From Urbifossiella limnaea (GTDB lineage: Bacteria; Planctomycetota; Planctomycetia; Gemmatales; Gemmataceae): DNA of 64,000 nucleotides. Shown piece after piece: positions 1-7,241 of the stretch; position 1 is the first letter of the stretch, and every line of letters starts with the position of its first letter. Position numbers and translations under genes: made by a program. The notes beneath the pieces were generated by a model, which was given only the letters and a program-made list of their open reading frames with translations, had not been told where the DNA came from and did not search any database. The stretch lies in NCBI RefSeq assembly GCF_007747215.1, contig NZ_CP036273.1, positions 2,712,322 through 2,776,321 of the forward strand, given 5' to 3'.

Positions 1-2
1 GC

Positions 3-998
3 GTGGATGCCCCGGGGGTGACTCAGAACGTCAAGAACCCGGTCTTCGGCTACGGCCTGTCCCCGGTCACCGCCGCGGGCCGGTTCACGTACGGCGTCAG
101 CCCGCCCCCGCCGGCGAACACGCCGCCGACCGTCGGCGATGTGGCCACCCAGACCGTCAGCGCGGGCGGTTCGACCGGCCCCCTGCCGTTCGCCGTGGCC
201 GACGCCGAGACTGCGGTCGGGAGTTTGGGAGTGACGGCCGCCTCGTCGAACACGACGCTGGTCCCGTCGAGCGGACTAATGCTCGGCGGGTCGGGCGGGA
301 GCCGGACGATTACCGTCACCCCGGCTGCCGGCCAGACCGGTACGGCAACGATCACGCTGACCGTGACCGACGCTGGCGGCCTCACCGCCACCGACACGTT
401 CACTCTGACCGTCACCAGCCCGCCCCCGCCGCCCCCGGCCAACGCCGCACCAACCGTATCGGCCCCGGCCTCGGCCACCCCGAACCCGATCGCGGGGACG
501 ACGACCACGCTCCGCATGCGCGGGTCCGACGACGGCGGGGAGGCAAACCTCCGCTACACCTGGACGATGCTCACCGGCCCCGCCGGGGCGGCCCCGGTCT
601 ACAGCGCCAACGGGACCAACGCGGCGAGGGACATCACGGTGACGTTCAACCGGGCGGGCATGTACCTGTTCCAGGTCACCGCCGCCGACGCCGGCGGGCT
701 CACCATAACCAGTTCGGTAAGCGTGAGCGTGGTGCAGACCCTCACCAGCATCACCGTCACCCCGTTGTCCACGACCCTCCGCCTTGGGACGCAGACCCGG
801 TTCGCGGCACTGGCCCTCGACCAGTTCCGGGTGGCCCTCACGACCCAGCCGACCTTCACCTGGACGGTAGCCAGCGGCCCCGGGACGATCGACCAATCCG
901 GGCTCTACACCGCGTCGGGGAGGAGGACCGGCACGGCGCTGGTCCAGGCCAGCGTCGGCGCGGTGAAGGGCACGGCGACGGTCCGCGTTAGGCGGTGA
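3..998 (+). CDS. C-terminal part of a large extracellular Ig/PKD-like repeat protein (5' end outside the window)
   Basis: An open frame enters from the left edge and stops with TGA at 996-998, so only the last roughly 331 residues are visible. They are rich in Thr, Ser, Val and Gly. At least two cadherin/PKD-like beta-sandwich units are separated by proline-rich linkers (SPPPPANTPP and SPPPPPPANAAP). A C-terminal Big-2-like domain begins near LTSITVTPLSTTLRLGTQ. There is no membrane anchor or sorting signal at the C-terminus. This composition is typical of secreted or surface-exposed structural or adhesive proteins in planctomycetes. The true start and any catalytic or calcium-binding part lie upstream. 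Specific function unknown. Confidence 0.75.
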   Translation: MDAPGVTQNVKNPVFGYGLSPVTAAGRFTYGVSPPPPANTPPTVGDVATQTVSAGGSTGPLPFAVADAETAVGSLGVTAASSNTTLVPSSGLMLGGSGGSRTITVTPAAGQTGTATITLTVTDAGGLTATDTFTLTVTSPPPPPPANAAPTVSAPASATPNPIAGTTTTLRMRGSDDGGEANLRYTWTMLTGPAGAAPVYSANGTNAARDITVTFNRAGMYLFQVTAADAGGLTITSSVSVSVVQTLTSITVTPLSTTLRLGTQTRFAALALDQFRVALTTQPTFTWTVASGPGTIDQSGLYTASGRRTGTALVQASVGAVKGTATVRVRR

Positions 999-1023
999 GT
1001 CAGCATGAACCGCCCACCCACGA

Positions 1024-1049
1024 CCGCCCCGCGGGAAGCCGCGGGGCGG
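1024..1049. terminator. Perfect 11-bp GC hairpin after the surface-protein gene
   Basis: CCGCCCCGCGG at 1024-1034 is followed by GAAG and its exact complement at 1039-1049. It begins 25 nt after the stop of the first gene. There is no T-run, so it is a terminator-like hairpin rather than a canonical Rho-independent terminator. Confidence 0.5.
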
Positions 1050-1110
1050 CTGGCCAGCTGGCCGACGGCCCCGCCTCCCTTCTTGTCTCGAGCGGCGGCC
1101 AGGGGTCCGG

Positions 1111-1497
1111 GTGATGCACAATGCTGACCGGCCACATCCTCGAGCCGCTCGCCAACCGCCAGCAGGCGCCAGGCCGGAGGACGCCCTCCGGGTGTCGTTC
1201 GTCCCGTCCCCCTCGGTCATGCAGGTCGAGTTGGACGGCGAACCGGTGGCGGAGGCGGCTACGCTACTCGTAGCGGTGGCCAAGGCGTACCTGGCGGATG
1301 TTGACGAGCGGGAGAACGGCCGGCGTCGCCAGCGGCTCGCCAAGTTGGGAGTTATCCGGTCCATAATCGAGTCGCTACGTGCTTTCCACTCGGCCGAGCG
1401 GCTCCTTGCGGCTGGCATTCGGGTTATGAAGAGGCATCCCCTCAGCTCCCCTAGCTTCCGTCCGGCGCGGAAGGAAGTCCGTGGCACGCTGTGTTAG
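1111..1497 (+). CDS. Hypothetical protein, weakly supported
   Basis: An open frame of 128 codons. The middle part (about residues 28-90) has a plausible amphipathic, helix-rich sequence (VELDGEPVAEAATLLVAVAK) ending in a basic stretch. The first 25 and last 20 residues look like translated spacer DNA, so the real start may be a later GTG or ATG. No known domain is recognised. It lies between a terminator-like hairpin and another small gene on the same strand. It could be a genuine small accessory gene, a gene remnant, or a chance frame in GC-rich DNA. Confidence 0.3.
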   Translation: MMHNADRPHPRAARQPPAGARPEDALRVSFVPSPSVMQVELDGEPVAEAATLLVAVAKAYLADVDERENGRRRQRLAKLGVIRSIIESLRAFHSAERLLAAGIRVMKRHPLSSPSFRPARKEVRGTLC

Positions 1498-1725
1498 AGA
1501 AAACGCCGACACTCGGCGCACCGCAGGCGCCACCCTCCGCGACGCCGGAGAGAACACTGGCGTTGGCGGGCGGACCGCGCAACACAGGCGGCTCAACGGG
1601 CCGCTCGCCTGACTCCTTCGGAAAGGTCCCCGAAATCGCACTGTAAGAAGATCGCCAGATCGACAGTGGTTGGTCGGGGGAACCGGGGCAACCACCGAGC
1701 TGTTGCACCACTGCGGGAGGCGACC

Positions 1726-2103
1726 GTGACCGTCGAACAGTGGAAGGGTCGGCCGTACCTGTCCGGTGTGCGCCGGGTTCGCGGGCGGGTCGTCATGGAG
1801 TACCGCGGCCCGTTGTGCGCAGAGGACGCCGATTACTACCGTGGGCGAGCGGACGACATCCGGGCTATGCGCGAGCACGACCGACGAGAAGCGCGGGCGA
1901 CGGTCGCCCGTGCCGACGCCGAACTCGCCGCCGGCGCCGCGTTCGACCGGTTCGCCGGCCGGGTGTTCCGGGTGGTGATGATCCAAACCGGCCACCGGCT
2001 TCACCGGCGGCCCGAGTGGCGACGAACCCGAGGAGCTCTACCGATGATCTATTCGAAGGACCTACCCCCCGGCGCCGACGGCCCGCGATCATCCGCCCGG
2101 TGA
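1726..2103 (+). CDS. Small planctomycete hypothetical protein, probably C-terminally truncated
   Basis: A start at GTG 1726 is chosen over upstream codons because GGGAGG sits at 1715-1720, five bases before it. The 125-residue product begins VTVEQWKGRPYLSGVRRVRG and continues through a charged helix (residues about 45-75) to VFRVVMIQTGHRLHRRPEWR. From memory, the pattern of a short beta-hairpin (KGRPYL..RRVRGRVVMEYRG) followed by an Arg/Glu helix and an H-x-H-x-R-x-EWRR-like segment recurs in many Gemmata proteins of unknown function. Those continue well past this point. Here the frame ends soon after EWRRTRG, while a different frame (SDDPAVRKLLDRVPAG, around 2101-2148) looks protein-like. 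A frameshift or decay is therefore likely. Function unknown. Confidence 0.55.
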   Translation: MTVEQWKGRPYLSGVRRVRGRVVMEYRGPLCAEDADYYRGRADDIRAMREHDRREARATVARADAELAAGAAFDRFAGRVFRVVMIQTGHRLHRRPEWRRTRGALPMIYSKDLPPGADGPRSSAR

Positions 2104-2217
2104 GTGATGACCCGGCCGTTAGGAAACTGCTCGACCGGGTGCCGGCCGGGGCGACGCAGAATCAGACGCACGGGCGACACAGAAACCGACGCAGACTGGG
2201 GCGGACTCGAAACGACC

Positions 2218-2280
2218 GGAGCGGACGAGTTCGGATGAAATGCTTGCGGGGCAAGCATTCCGTCCGATCCCGTCCGCTCC
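2218..2280. repeat. 63-bp nested imperfect palindrome
   Basis: Three stacked stems share one axis. GGAGCGGACG (2218-2227) pairs with CGTCCGCTCC (2271-2280), CGGA (2232-2235) with TCCG (2263-2266), and AATGCTTGC (2239-2247) with GCAAGCATT (2251-2259). The loop is GGG. Mispaired bulges are symmetric in length (4/4 and 3/3). It lies between a decayed small gene and the 3' end of tRNA-Glu, which is on the opposite strand. It could terminate transcription in either direction or be a dispersed palindromic repeat. Confidence 0.75.
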
Positions 2281-2306
2281 GGGGCTGTCCAGCCCTGACA
2301 GCCTGA

Positions 2307-2379
2307 TGACCCTATGGGGATTCGAACCCCAGTCTGAGCCTTGAGAGGGCTCCGTCCTAGGCCTCTAGACGATAGGGCC
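2307..2379 (-). tRNA. tRNA-Glu (CTC)
   Basis: Read on the minus strand, the 73-nt sequence folds as a cloverleaf. The acceptor is GGCCCTA/TAGGGTC (one G-T pair) with discriminator A. The D-arm is GTCTAGAGGCCTAGGAC, as in bacterial tRNA-Glu. The anticodon stem is GAGCC/GGCTC with loop CTCTCAA (anticodon CTC, codon GAG), and the T-arm is TGGGG TTCGAAT CCCCA. The terminal CCA is not encoded, so it must be added by tRNA nucleotidyltransferase. A good promoter lies 20 nt upstream. Confidence 0.95.
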
Positions 2380-2398
2380 GCTCACGTCCTTCCCCGGA

Positions 2399-2426
2399 AT
2401 TATCGCCGCGGCCGCCGCTTCGTCAA
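2399..2426 (-). promoter_or_regulatory. Sigma70-type promoter of tRNA-Glu
   Basis: On the minus strand, TTGACG (2426-2421) and GATAAT (2404-2399) are separated by 16 nt. Each matches the housekeeping consensus at five of six positions. The predicted transcription start is about 12 nt before the mature tRNA 5' end at 2379. Confidence 0.65.
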
Positions 2427-2497
2427 GGGCCGCGCTTGCCGCCGCGGCGCGGTTCCGCCACAACATCCGCTGACCGATCCCCACGAGCCGCACCGCG

Positions 2498-3493
2498 ATG
2501 CCTCGCACGTTCCTCGTCACCGGCGCTACCGGGTTTGTCGGCTCGCACGTCGCCGAAGCCCTCGTGGCCCGCGGCGACCTCGTCCGCACCCTCGCCCGGG
2601 AGGGGAGCGACACTGCCATCCTGGACAGGCTCGGCGTCACCGTGGTTCGCGGCGACTTGACCGACCCCGACGCCGTGAGGCGCGCCGCCGAGGGGGCCGA
2701 CGTGGTCATCCACTGCGGGGCAAAGGTCGGCGACTGGGGGCCGGTGGACGACTACCGCAAGGTGAACGTCGAGGGGTTGCGGTCGCTGCTCGACGCCACC
2801 CTGGGTCGGCCGCTCGACCGGTTCGTCGTCGTTTCGTCGCTGGGCGTCTACGAGGCCCGCCACCACTTCGGCACCGACGAGACCGAACCGCTACCCGACC
2901 ACCACATCGACGGCTACACGCAGTCGAAGGTCGAGGCCGAGCGGCTGGCGTTGCAGTACTACCGCAAGCAGAAGCTGCCGGTGACGGTGCTGCGGCCTGG
3001 GTTCATCTACGGCCCGCGCGACCGCTCTGTACTGCCGCGGATCGCCGGCCGGCTGCGGGAGCGGAGCGTCATCTACATCGCCCGCGGCCGCTATGCCCTC
3101 AACACCACCTACGTCGGCAACCTCGTCGATGCCATCCTGCTGGCCGTGGACCGGCCGGAGGCCGTCGGCGAGGTCTTCAACATCACCGACGGCGAGTTCG
3201 TCAGCAAGCGGACGTTTTTCGAGACGATCGCCGACGGGATCGGGGCGAAGCGGCCGCGCGGGAGCATTCCGGTGTGGCTGGCGCGGTTCGTCGCCAACTG
3301 GCGCGAGAGCGTGTTCCGGCGGAAGAACAAGCCGCACCCGCCGCGGGCGACGCAGGCGCAGCTGAAGTTCGCGGGGCTCAACCTCGACTTCTCCATCGCC
3401 AAGGCCCGCGGCCGTCTCGGCTACGCGCCGCGGGTGTCGTTCCAGCAGGGGATGAAGGCGGCGCTCGACTGGTATCGGGAAGCGCAGAAGTGA
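2498..3493 (+). CDS. NAD(P)-dependent epimerase/dehydratase (extended SDR family)
   Basis: The 331-residue protein is an extended short-chain dehydrogenase/reductase. The Rossmann nucleotide-binding motif TGATGFVGSHV is at residues 8-18. D52 lies in the GDLTD segment, and the catalytic S113/S114 and Y140-x-x-x-K144 pair are in YTQSK. The substrate-domain segment LRPGFIYGPRD is also typical. Such enzymes epimerise, dehydrate or oxidise nucleotide sugars or sterol-like alcohols in the cytoplasm. The closest feel is to the 3-beta-hydroxysteroid dehydrogenase/dihydroflavonol reductase branch, but the substrate cannot be read from sequence. ATG at 2498 puts the Rossmann strand directly at the N-terminus, as expected. 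It appears monocistronic, ending just before a strong hairpin. Confidence 0.85.
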   Translation: MPRTFLVTGATGFVGSHVAEALVARGDLVRTLAREGSDTAILDRLGVTVVRGDLTDPDAVRRAAEGADVVIHCGAKVGDWGPVDDYRKVNVEGLRSLLDATLGRPLDRFVVVSSLGVYEARHHFGTDETEPLPDHHIDGYTQSKVEAERLALQYYRKQKLPVTVLRPGFIYGPRDRSVLPRIAGRLRERSVIYIARGRYALNTTYVGNLVDAILLAVDRPEAVGEVFNITDGEFVSKRTFFETIADGIGAKRPRGSIPVWLARFVANWRESVFRRKNKPHPPRATQAQLKFAGLNLDFSIAKARGRLGYAPRVSFQQGMKAALDWYREAQK

Positions 3494-3498
3494 AGAAC

Positions 3499-3522
3499 GC
3501 CCGGGGACGGCCGTCCCCGGGC
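3499..3522. terminator. Bidirectional terminator-like palindrome, 12-bp perfect stem
   Basis: GCCCGGGGACGG is followed directly by its exact complement. It sits between two convergent genes (stops at 3493 and 3535). The same word, GCCCGGGGACG, forms a second hairpin at 53624-53651, also just after a gene. Confidence 0.65.
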
Positions 3523-3534
3523 TCAGTGCAGCAC

Positions 3535-3882
3535 TCAGCGGCGCAGGATGCCGCGGCGGGTACGGGTCGTCGTCTCGGGTTGGTCCTCGACCGTCGAGTA
3601 CGCGGCCGGAATCACCACGCCGGCCGGCGTCCCGCTCGCCGGCGTGACAGCCGTCGTCGCGGTACCGGTGGCCGGCATCGCCTCCGGGGTCATCGCCACG
3701 GCCGCGCCGGTGCCGGCGTACGCCATGCCGCACCCGCCGCAACCGGTGCTCACCGGCGCCGCGGTGGCACAGGTGTCACACCCCTTGTTCTTCTTCCGCT
3801 TGCCGAACGCCTGGGCGTCGGTGGCGAACGCCAGCAGGCCGGCCACGGCCACGAACCCCGTCAGCAGCTTCCGCACGGTCAT
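3535..3882 (-). CDS. Small exported cysteine-containing protein
   Basis: The product is 115 residues long. A signal peptide is obvious (MTVRKLLTGFVAVAGLLAFA, cleavage expected after DAQA, about residue 25). The mature protein begins with a basic patch (FGKRKKNKG), then C35-x-x-C and G-C-G-G-C-G motifs (about residues 48-53). A Thr/Ala/Pro-rich middle and a very basic tail (TRTRRGILRR) follow. GGAGG lies six bases before the ATG. It resembles the small Cys/Gly signal-peptide proteins common in planctomycetes, which have no known function. The cysteines may form disulfides or bind metal in the periplasm. It is alone, convergent with the SDR gene. Confidence 0.7.
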   Translation of the reverse strand: MTVRKLLTGFVAVAGLLAFATDAQAFGKRKKNKGCDTCATAAPVSTGCGGCGMAYAGTGAAVAMTPEAMPATGTATTAVTPASGTPAGVVIPAAYSTVEDQPETTTRTRRGILRR

Positions 3883-4112
3883 GTGATTCCTCCGAATCGG
3901 TGCTTCGTCCTGATGTCCGCTCCCGAAGGGGGAGGGCGAACCCCGAGCGAACCCGCAGCGGGAGCGGGCCGTCGGCGGATCCCCGCTCAAGCAAGCCGCG
4001 TGCCCTACCCGGAAGTGCCGATTTTCGGCCCAAATCGTGTCGAGTAACGGCGAAGATTCAGGAAGGTGGTTCGAAATTGCGCAGCGAGATGCGCAATTCG
4101 GCAACACTGATC

Positions 4113-4991
4113 CTATTTTAGCCAGCCCGCCAGGACTGCTCCGCCGATGGCGGAACCGAGCAACAATCGGTACGCGACGAATACAACCGTCGAGTATCGC
4201 TTCAGGAAGTGAAGCAGCCACGCCACAGCCAGGTAACCCACGACCGCCGACACGAGCGTGCCGACGAGCAGAGCCGCGGCGTCGTCGGCGGACGCGAACA
4301 GGCTCGGCGGCCCGTCGGGCTCCGGGGCGCGGAGCTTCTTGTACTCGTCGAGCAAGTCCTTGAGCCCGGCGCCGAGGATGACCGGCACCGACAGCAGGAA
4401 CGAGAACCGCGCCGCCGCCGCCCGGCCGAGGCCGGCGAACAACCCCCCCGTGAGCGTCGTCCCCGAGCGCGACCCACCCGGCATGAGGGCACACGCCTGC
4501 CAGCAGCCGATCCACAGCGCGTCGAGCCACGTAAGATTGGCGTCGTTGCGATCGGGCAGGCCGCGGGCGGCGCGGCGGCGCGCCCACCACTCCGCGGCCG
4601 CGAGCAGCACCGCGAACGCCGTCGCCACCACGGCCACGGCCGGCAGGTTGAAGAACGTCTCCTTCAACTGCCGCTTGAACAGGAAGCCGACGGCCACGGC
4701 GGGGACGGTGCCCAGCACGATGAACCACGCCAGGCGCCCCTCGACGGTGGTGCCGAGGCGGCGTTCGCGCAGATCGGCCCACACCGCGGCCAGGATGCGG
4801 CGAAGGTCGATGCGGAAGTACGCGACCACGGCGACGAGCGTGCCGAGCTGGATCACCACGGTGAAGGCGTCGTCCGGGTGTGGGTGGCCGAGCAGTTGGC
4901 GGACGAGGAGAAGGTGCGCCGTGGAGCTGATGGGGAGGAACTCGGTCAGCCCCTGGACGATTCCGAGGACGACGGCGTGCCACAGCGGCAT
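4113..4991 (-). CDS. uppP: Undecaprenyl-diphosphate phosphatase UppP (BacA)
   Basis: The 292-residue polytopic membrane protein dephosphorylates undecaprenyl pyrophosphate to recycle the lipid carrier for peptidoglycan and surface polysaccharide synthesis. Both family signatures are visible: EFLPISSTAH at residues 17-26 (catalytic E17/E21-region motif) and the GGSRSGTT motif past the middle. About eight hydrophobic segments are present. The start MPLWHAVVLG at 4991 is preferred because the membrane helix and motif 1 fall at the usual distance from the N-terminus; an upstream in-frame codon at 5054 would add 21 non-hydrophobic residues. Loss or excess of this enzyme generally changes bacitracin sensitivity. 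It is divergent from the next gene. Confidence 0.93.
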   Translation of the reverse strand: MPLWHAVVLGIVQGLTEFLPISSTAHLLLVRQLLGHPHPDDAFTVVIQLGTLVAVVAYFRIDLRRILAAVWADLRERRLGTTVEGRLAWFIVLGTVPAVAVGFLFKRQLKETFFNLPAVAVVATAFAVLLAAAEWWARRRAARGLPDRNDANLTWLDALWIGCWQACALMPGGSRSGTTLTGGLFAGLGRAAAARFSFLLSVPVILGAGLKDLLDEYKKLRAPEPDGPPSLFASADDAAALLVGTLVSAVVGYLAVAWLLHFLKRYSTVVFVAYRLLLGSAIGGAVLAGWLK

Positions 4992-5018
4992 GACGGGCAG
5001 CCCGGTGGTCGGTATGAT
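4990..5018 (+). promoter_or_regulatory. Candidate sigma70-type promoter for the exported protein at 5058
   Basis: ATGACG (4990-4995), a 17-nt spacer and TATGAT (5013-5018) match the consensus at four and five of six positions. Transcription would begin near 5025, giving a leader of about 33 nt. The -35 box overlaps the divergent uppP start codon. Confidence 0.5.
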
Positions 5019-5057
5019 GACCGCGTGAAACGTCACACCGGCCCCGCGAGCCAAGTC

Positions 5058-5522
5058 ATGCGACCGACCCGCATCCTCGTTTTAGCGGCCCTCGCCGTCG
5101 TCGGCGCGACGGCGTCACCCGCCCGCGCCCACGACCTGATCGCGAAGGTCACCTTCACCGCGACCGAACTGAAGGTCGTGGCCGCCTACGACGACGACAC
5201 CCCGGCCGAGGAGGCGAAGGTGACGCTGTCGGTTCACAAAGGGGCCGAAGTCGCCAAGGGCGTCCTCGACGCCAAGGGCGTGTGGACGACGCCACTGCCG
5301 CCGCCGGGCAAGTACGTGATCGTCGTCCGCGACGGTGGCCACCGCGACACCAAGGAGTTCACGATCGAGGCACCCGCCCCGGCCGCCACGGAGCCGGTCG
5401 TCGAGATGACGTACGAGCGGTGGCGGATCGACAAGACGCTCGGCCTGTCGGTCGGCCTCGGTCTACTGCTCGGCGGCACTCTCCTGTACGTGCTGCTCCG
5501 CCGGCGCCGGTCCGTATCCTGA
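5058..5522 (+). CDS. Exported Ig-like/carboxypeptidase-regulatory-like protein with C-terminal membrane anchor
   Basis: The 154-residue protein has a signal peptide (residues 1-24, cleavage after SPARA). The mature protein starts with His-Asp, followed by one beta-sandwich domain (about residues 26-105). That domain has a YDDDTPAEEAKVTL strand pattern and PLPPPGKYVIVVRDGG, like domains found in nickel/cobalt-uptake accessory proteins and carboxypeptidase-regulatory-like proteins. A single membrane helix (LSVGLGLLLGGTLLYVLL) and an RRRR stop-transfer sequence close the protein. The topology is therefore a periplasmic domain held by a C-terminal anchor. A metal-related role is only a guess from the fold and the N-terminal HD. 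Confidence 0.7.
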   Translation: MRPTRILVLAALAVVGATASPARAHDLIAKVTFTATELKVVAAYDDDTPAEEAKVTLSVHKGAEVAKGVLDAKGVWTTPLPPPGKYVIVVRDGGHRDTKEFTIEAPAPAATEPVVEMTYERWRIDKTLGLSVGLGLLLGGTLLYVLLRRRRSVS

Positions 5523-5558
5523 GAGGGGGAAACCCACCCGCTCCACGGACCGGACCCC

Positions 5559-6374
5559 ATGCCGACGGACGAGCCGACCGAACAACCCTTCATCGCCTAC
5601 GAGCTGCACCAGCCGGTGGACTACCCGCTGGAGGCGGCGCCCATCAACCGCGAGTGGATGGACAAGGCGCACCTGCGCTTCCCGTACCGCTGCCTGCCGC
5701 TGACCATCGCCAACCAGGCCGGTTGGGTCATCCGTAGCCCGATCGGCTTCGCCGTGTACTGGTACGGCGGGCCGAACAAGGAGGACGTGGAGGTCCGCTT
5801 CGACGGGCCGCCCGACCCGCGCGTGTGCAGCCACTTCGGCGTCGGCACCTTCACGTTCACCATCCCGTTCCTGTTCCGCACGCCCCCGGGCATCAACCTG
5901 TGGGTGAAGGGGCCGACCAACTGGATCAAGGACGGCGCGCAGCCGCTCGAAGGCGTCGTGGAGACCGACTGGCTGGCGTCGACGTTCACGATGAACTGGA
6001 AGCTGACGCGGGTGTGCGAGTGGGTGCGGTTCGAGCGCGGCGACCCGTTCTGCATGCTGGTGCCGGTGCCGCGCGGGCTGGCCGAGAGCCTGGTGCCGCG
6101 GCGCGAACGGATCGAGTCGGCGCCCGACCTGAAGGCCGAGTACGACGCCTGGCAGGCGAGCCGGAACACGTTCCTCCACGGGCTCCACACCCGCGACCCG
6201 CAGGCGGTGAAGGTGGGCTGGCAGAAGGACTACTTCCAAGGAAAACGGCAGGGCGGCGAGGGGTTCGAGGAGCACCAGACGAAGCTGGCCATCCGCGAGT
6301 TCGCCCCGGCCCCGCCGCCGGCCCCGGTTTCGCTTCCGCCCCCGACGGCGGAGGACGAGGCGGGGCCGTACTGA
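5559..6374 (+). CDS. DUF6065-like hypothetical protein
   Basis: The 271-residue soluble protein has no signal peptide. It contains the segment CLPLTIANQAGWVIRSPI (about residues 44-61) and a Trp/Tyr-rich core (FAVYWYGGPNKEDV, LLFRTPPGINLWVKGP-like stretch). I associate this with the DUF6065 family, from memory and unverified. The tail is proline-rich and acidic. Function is unknown; such proteins are sometimes found near peptide or oxygenase-type enzymes. The gene starts 36 nt after the preceding stop and ends 14 nt before ung, so it may be co-transcribed with ung. Confidence 0.6.
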   Translation: MPTDEPTEQPFIAYELHQPVDYPLEAAPINREWMDKAHLRFPYRCLPLTIANQAGWVIRSPIGFAVYWYGGPNKEDVEVRFDGPPDPRVCSHFGVGTFTFTIPFLFRTPPGINLWVKGPTNWIKDGAQPLEGVVETDWLASTFTMNWKLTRVCEWVRFERGDPFCMLVPVPRGLAESLVPRRERIESAPDLKAEYDAWQASRNTFLHGLHTRDPQAVKVGWQKDYFQGKRQGGEGFEEHQTKLAIREFAPAPPPAPVSLPPPTAEDEAGPY

Positions 6375-6388
6375 ACCGGGAGCGACCG

Positions 6389-7156
6389 ATGGCCAAGAAG
6401 AGGCCCGCCGCAGCCGCGCCGTCACTGTTCGACGCCGAGCCCGCGGCTTCGCGGCCGGCCGACGTGCCGGGTTTGCCTGCCGACCTGCCAGAGTCCTGGC
6501 GCGCCGTGCTGGAGCCGGAGACGCACAAGCCCTACTGGGCCGACCTGTCGCGCTTCGTCGCCGAGGAGCGCGCCGCCCACGCCGTCATGCCGCCCGCCGC
6601 CGACGTATTCAACGCCTTCAAGTTCACGCCGCTCGACGACGTCAAGCTGCTGCTGCTCGGCCAGGACCCCTACCCGACTCCGGGCGTGGCCCACGGCCTG
6701 TGCTTCTCGGTGCTGCCGGGCGTGAAGGTGCCCGCCTCGCTGAAGAACATCTACCGCGAGCTGCAAGACGACGTGGGGGCGACGCCGGTGACGCACGGCC
6801 ACCTGGCGTCGTGGGCGAAGCAGGGCGTGCTGATGCTGAACGCCTGCCTGACGGTGCGCGCGAACGAGCCGAACTCGCACGCCGGGAAGGGGTGGGAAAA
6901 ATTCACCGACGCCGCCATCCGCGCCGTGAACGACCGGGCCGAACCGGCAGTGTTCCTGCTGTGGGGGAGCTACGCCCAGAAGAAGGCGAAGCTGATCGAC
7001 GCGGCGCGGCACACGGTCATCAAGGGCGTCCACCCGTCGCCGCTGTCGGCGTCGAGCGGGTTCTTCGGCAGCCGGCCGTTCTCGGCGGTGAATGCGGCGC
7101 TGGCGGGGCACGGCGTGGCGCCGATCGTGTGGCAGCTACCTACGTCGCCGGAATGA
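6389..7156 (+). CDS. ung: Uracil-DNA glycosylase (family 1)
   Basis: This enzyme removes uracil from DNA in base-excision repair. Of 255 residues, the first 35 or so are a non-conserved extension. The water-activating motif is GQDPYP at residues 91-96 (D93 catalytic). The usual following His is Pro here (GQDPYH in E. coli), but the next segment GVAHGLCFSV is fully typical. LMLNACLTVRANEPNSH and the C-terminal DNA-intercalation loop HPSPLSA are present. The stop codon TGA (7154-7156) lies inside the first word of a 90-bp palindrome shared with the convergent kinase gene. Confidence 0.95.
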   Translation: MAKKRPAAAAPSLFDAEPAASRPADVPGLPADLPESWRAVLEPETHKPYWADLSRFVAEERAAHAVMPPAADVFNAFKFTPLDDVKLLLLGQDPYPTPGVAHGLCFSVLPGVKVPASLKNIYRELQDDVGATPVTHGHLASWAKQGVLMLNACLTVRANEPNSHAGKGWEKFTDAAIRAVNDRAEPAVFLLWGSYAQKKAKLIDAARHTVIKGVHPSPLSASSGFFGSRPFSAVNAALAGHGVAPIVWQLPTSPE

Positions 7157-7241
7157 CCAACGCCCAATGACCCACCAATGACCAAGCGGGGGAACCGCTG
7201 GGTTTCCCTGGTCATTGGTGGGTCATTCGGCATTGGTCATT
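7152..7241. repeat. 90-bp palindrome of AATGACC words that contains both convergent stop codons
   Basis: The left arm is 7152-7184 and the right arm 7209-7241, with 31 of 33 positions complementary. The arms repeat the word AATGACC(A/C). The 24-nt centre is itself nearly complementary (GGGGAACC / GGTTTCCC). The TGA of ung (7154-7156) and the TGA of the opposing kinase gene (7237-7239) are both read from the outermost word of each arm, each as GAA TGA. A bidirectional transcription terminator is the simplest role. Confidence 0.9.

Noticed and set aside
7152-7241. Insertion sequence terminal repeats
   Set aside because: The arms are only 24 nt apart, with no transposase between them and no target-site duplication visible; a palindromic spacer fits better.
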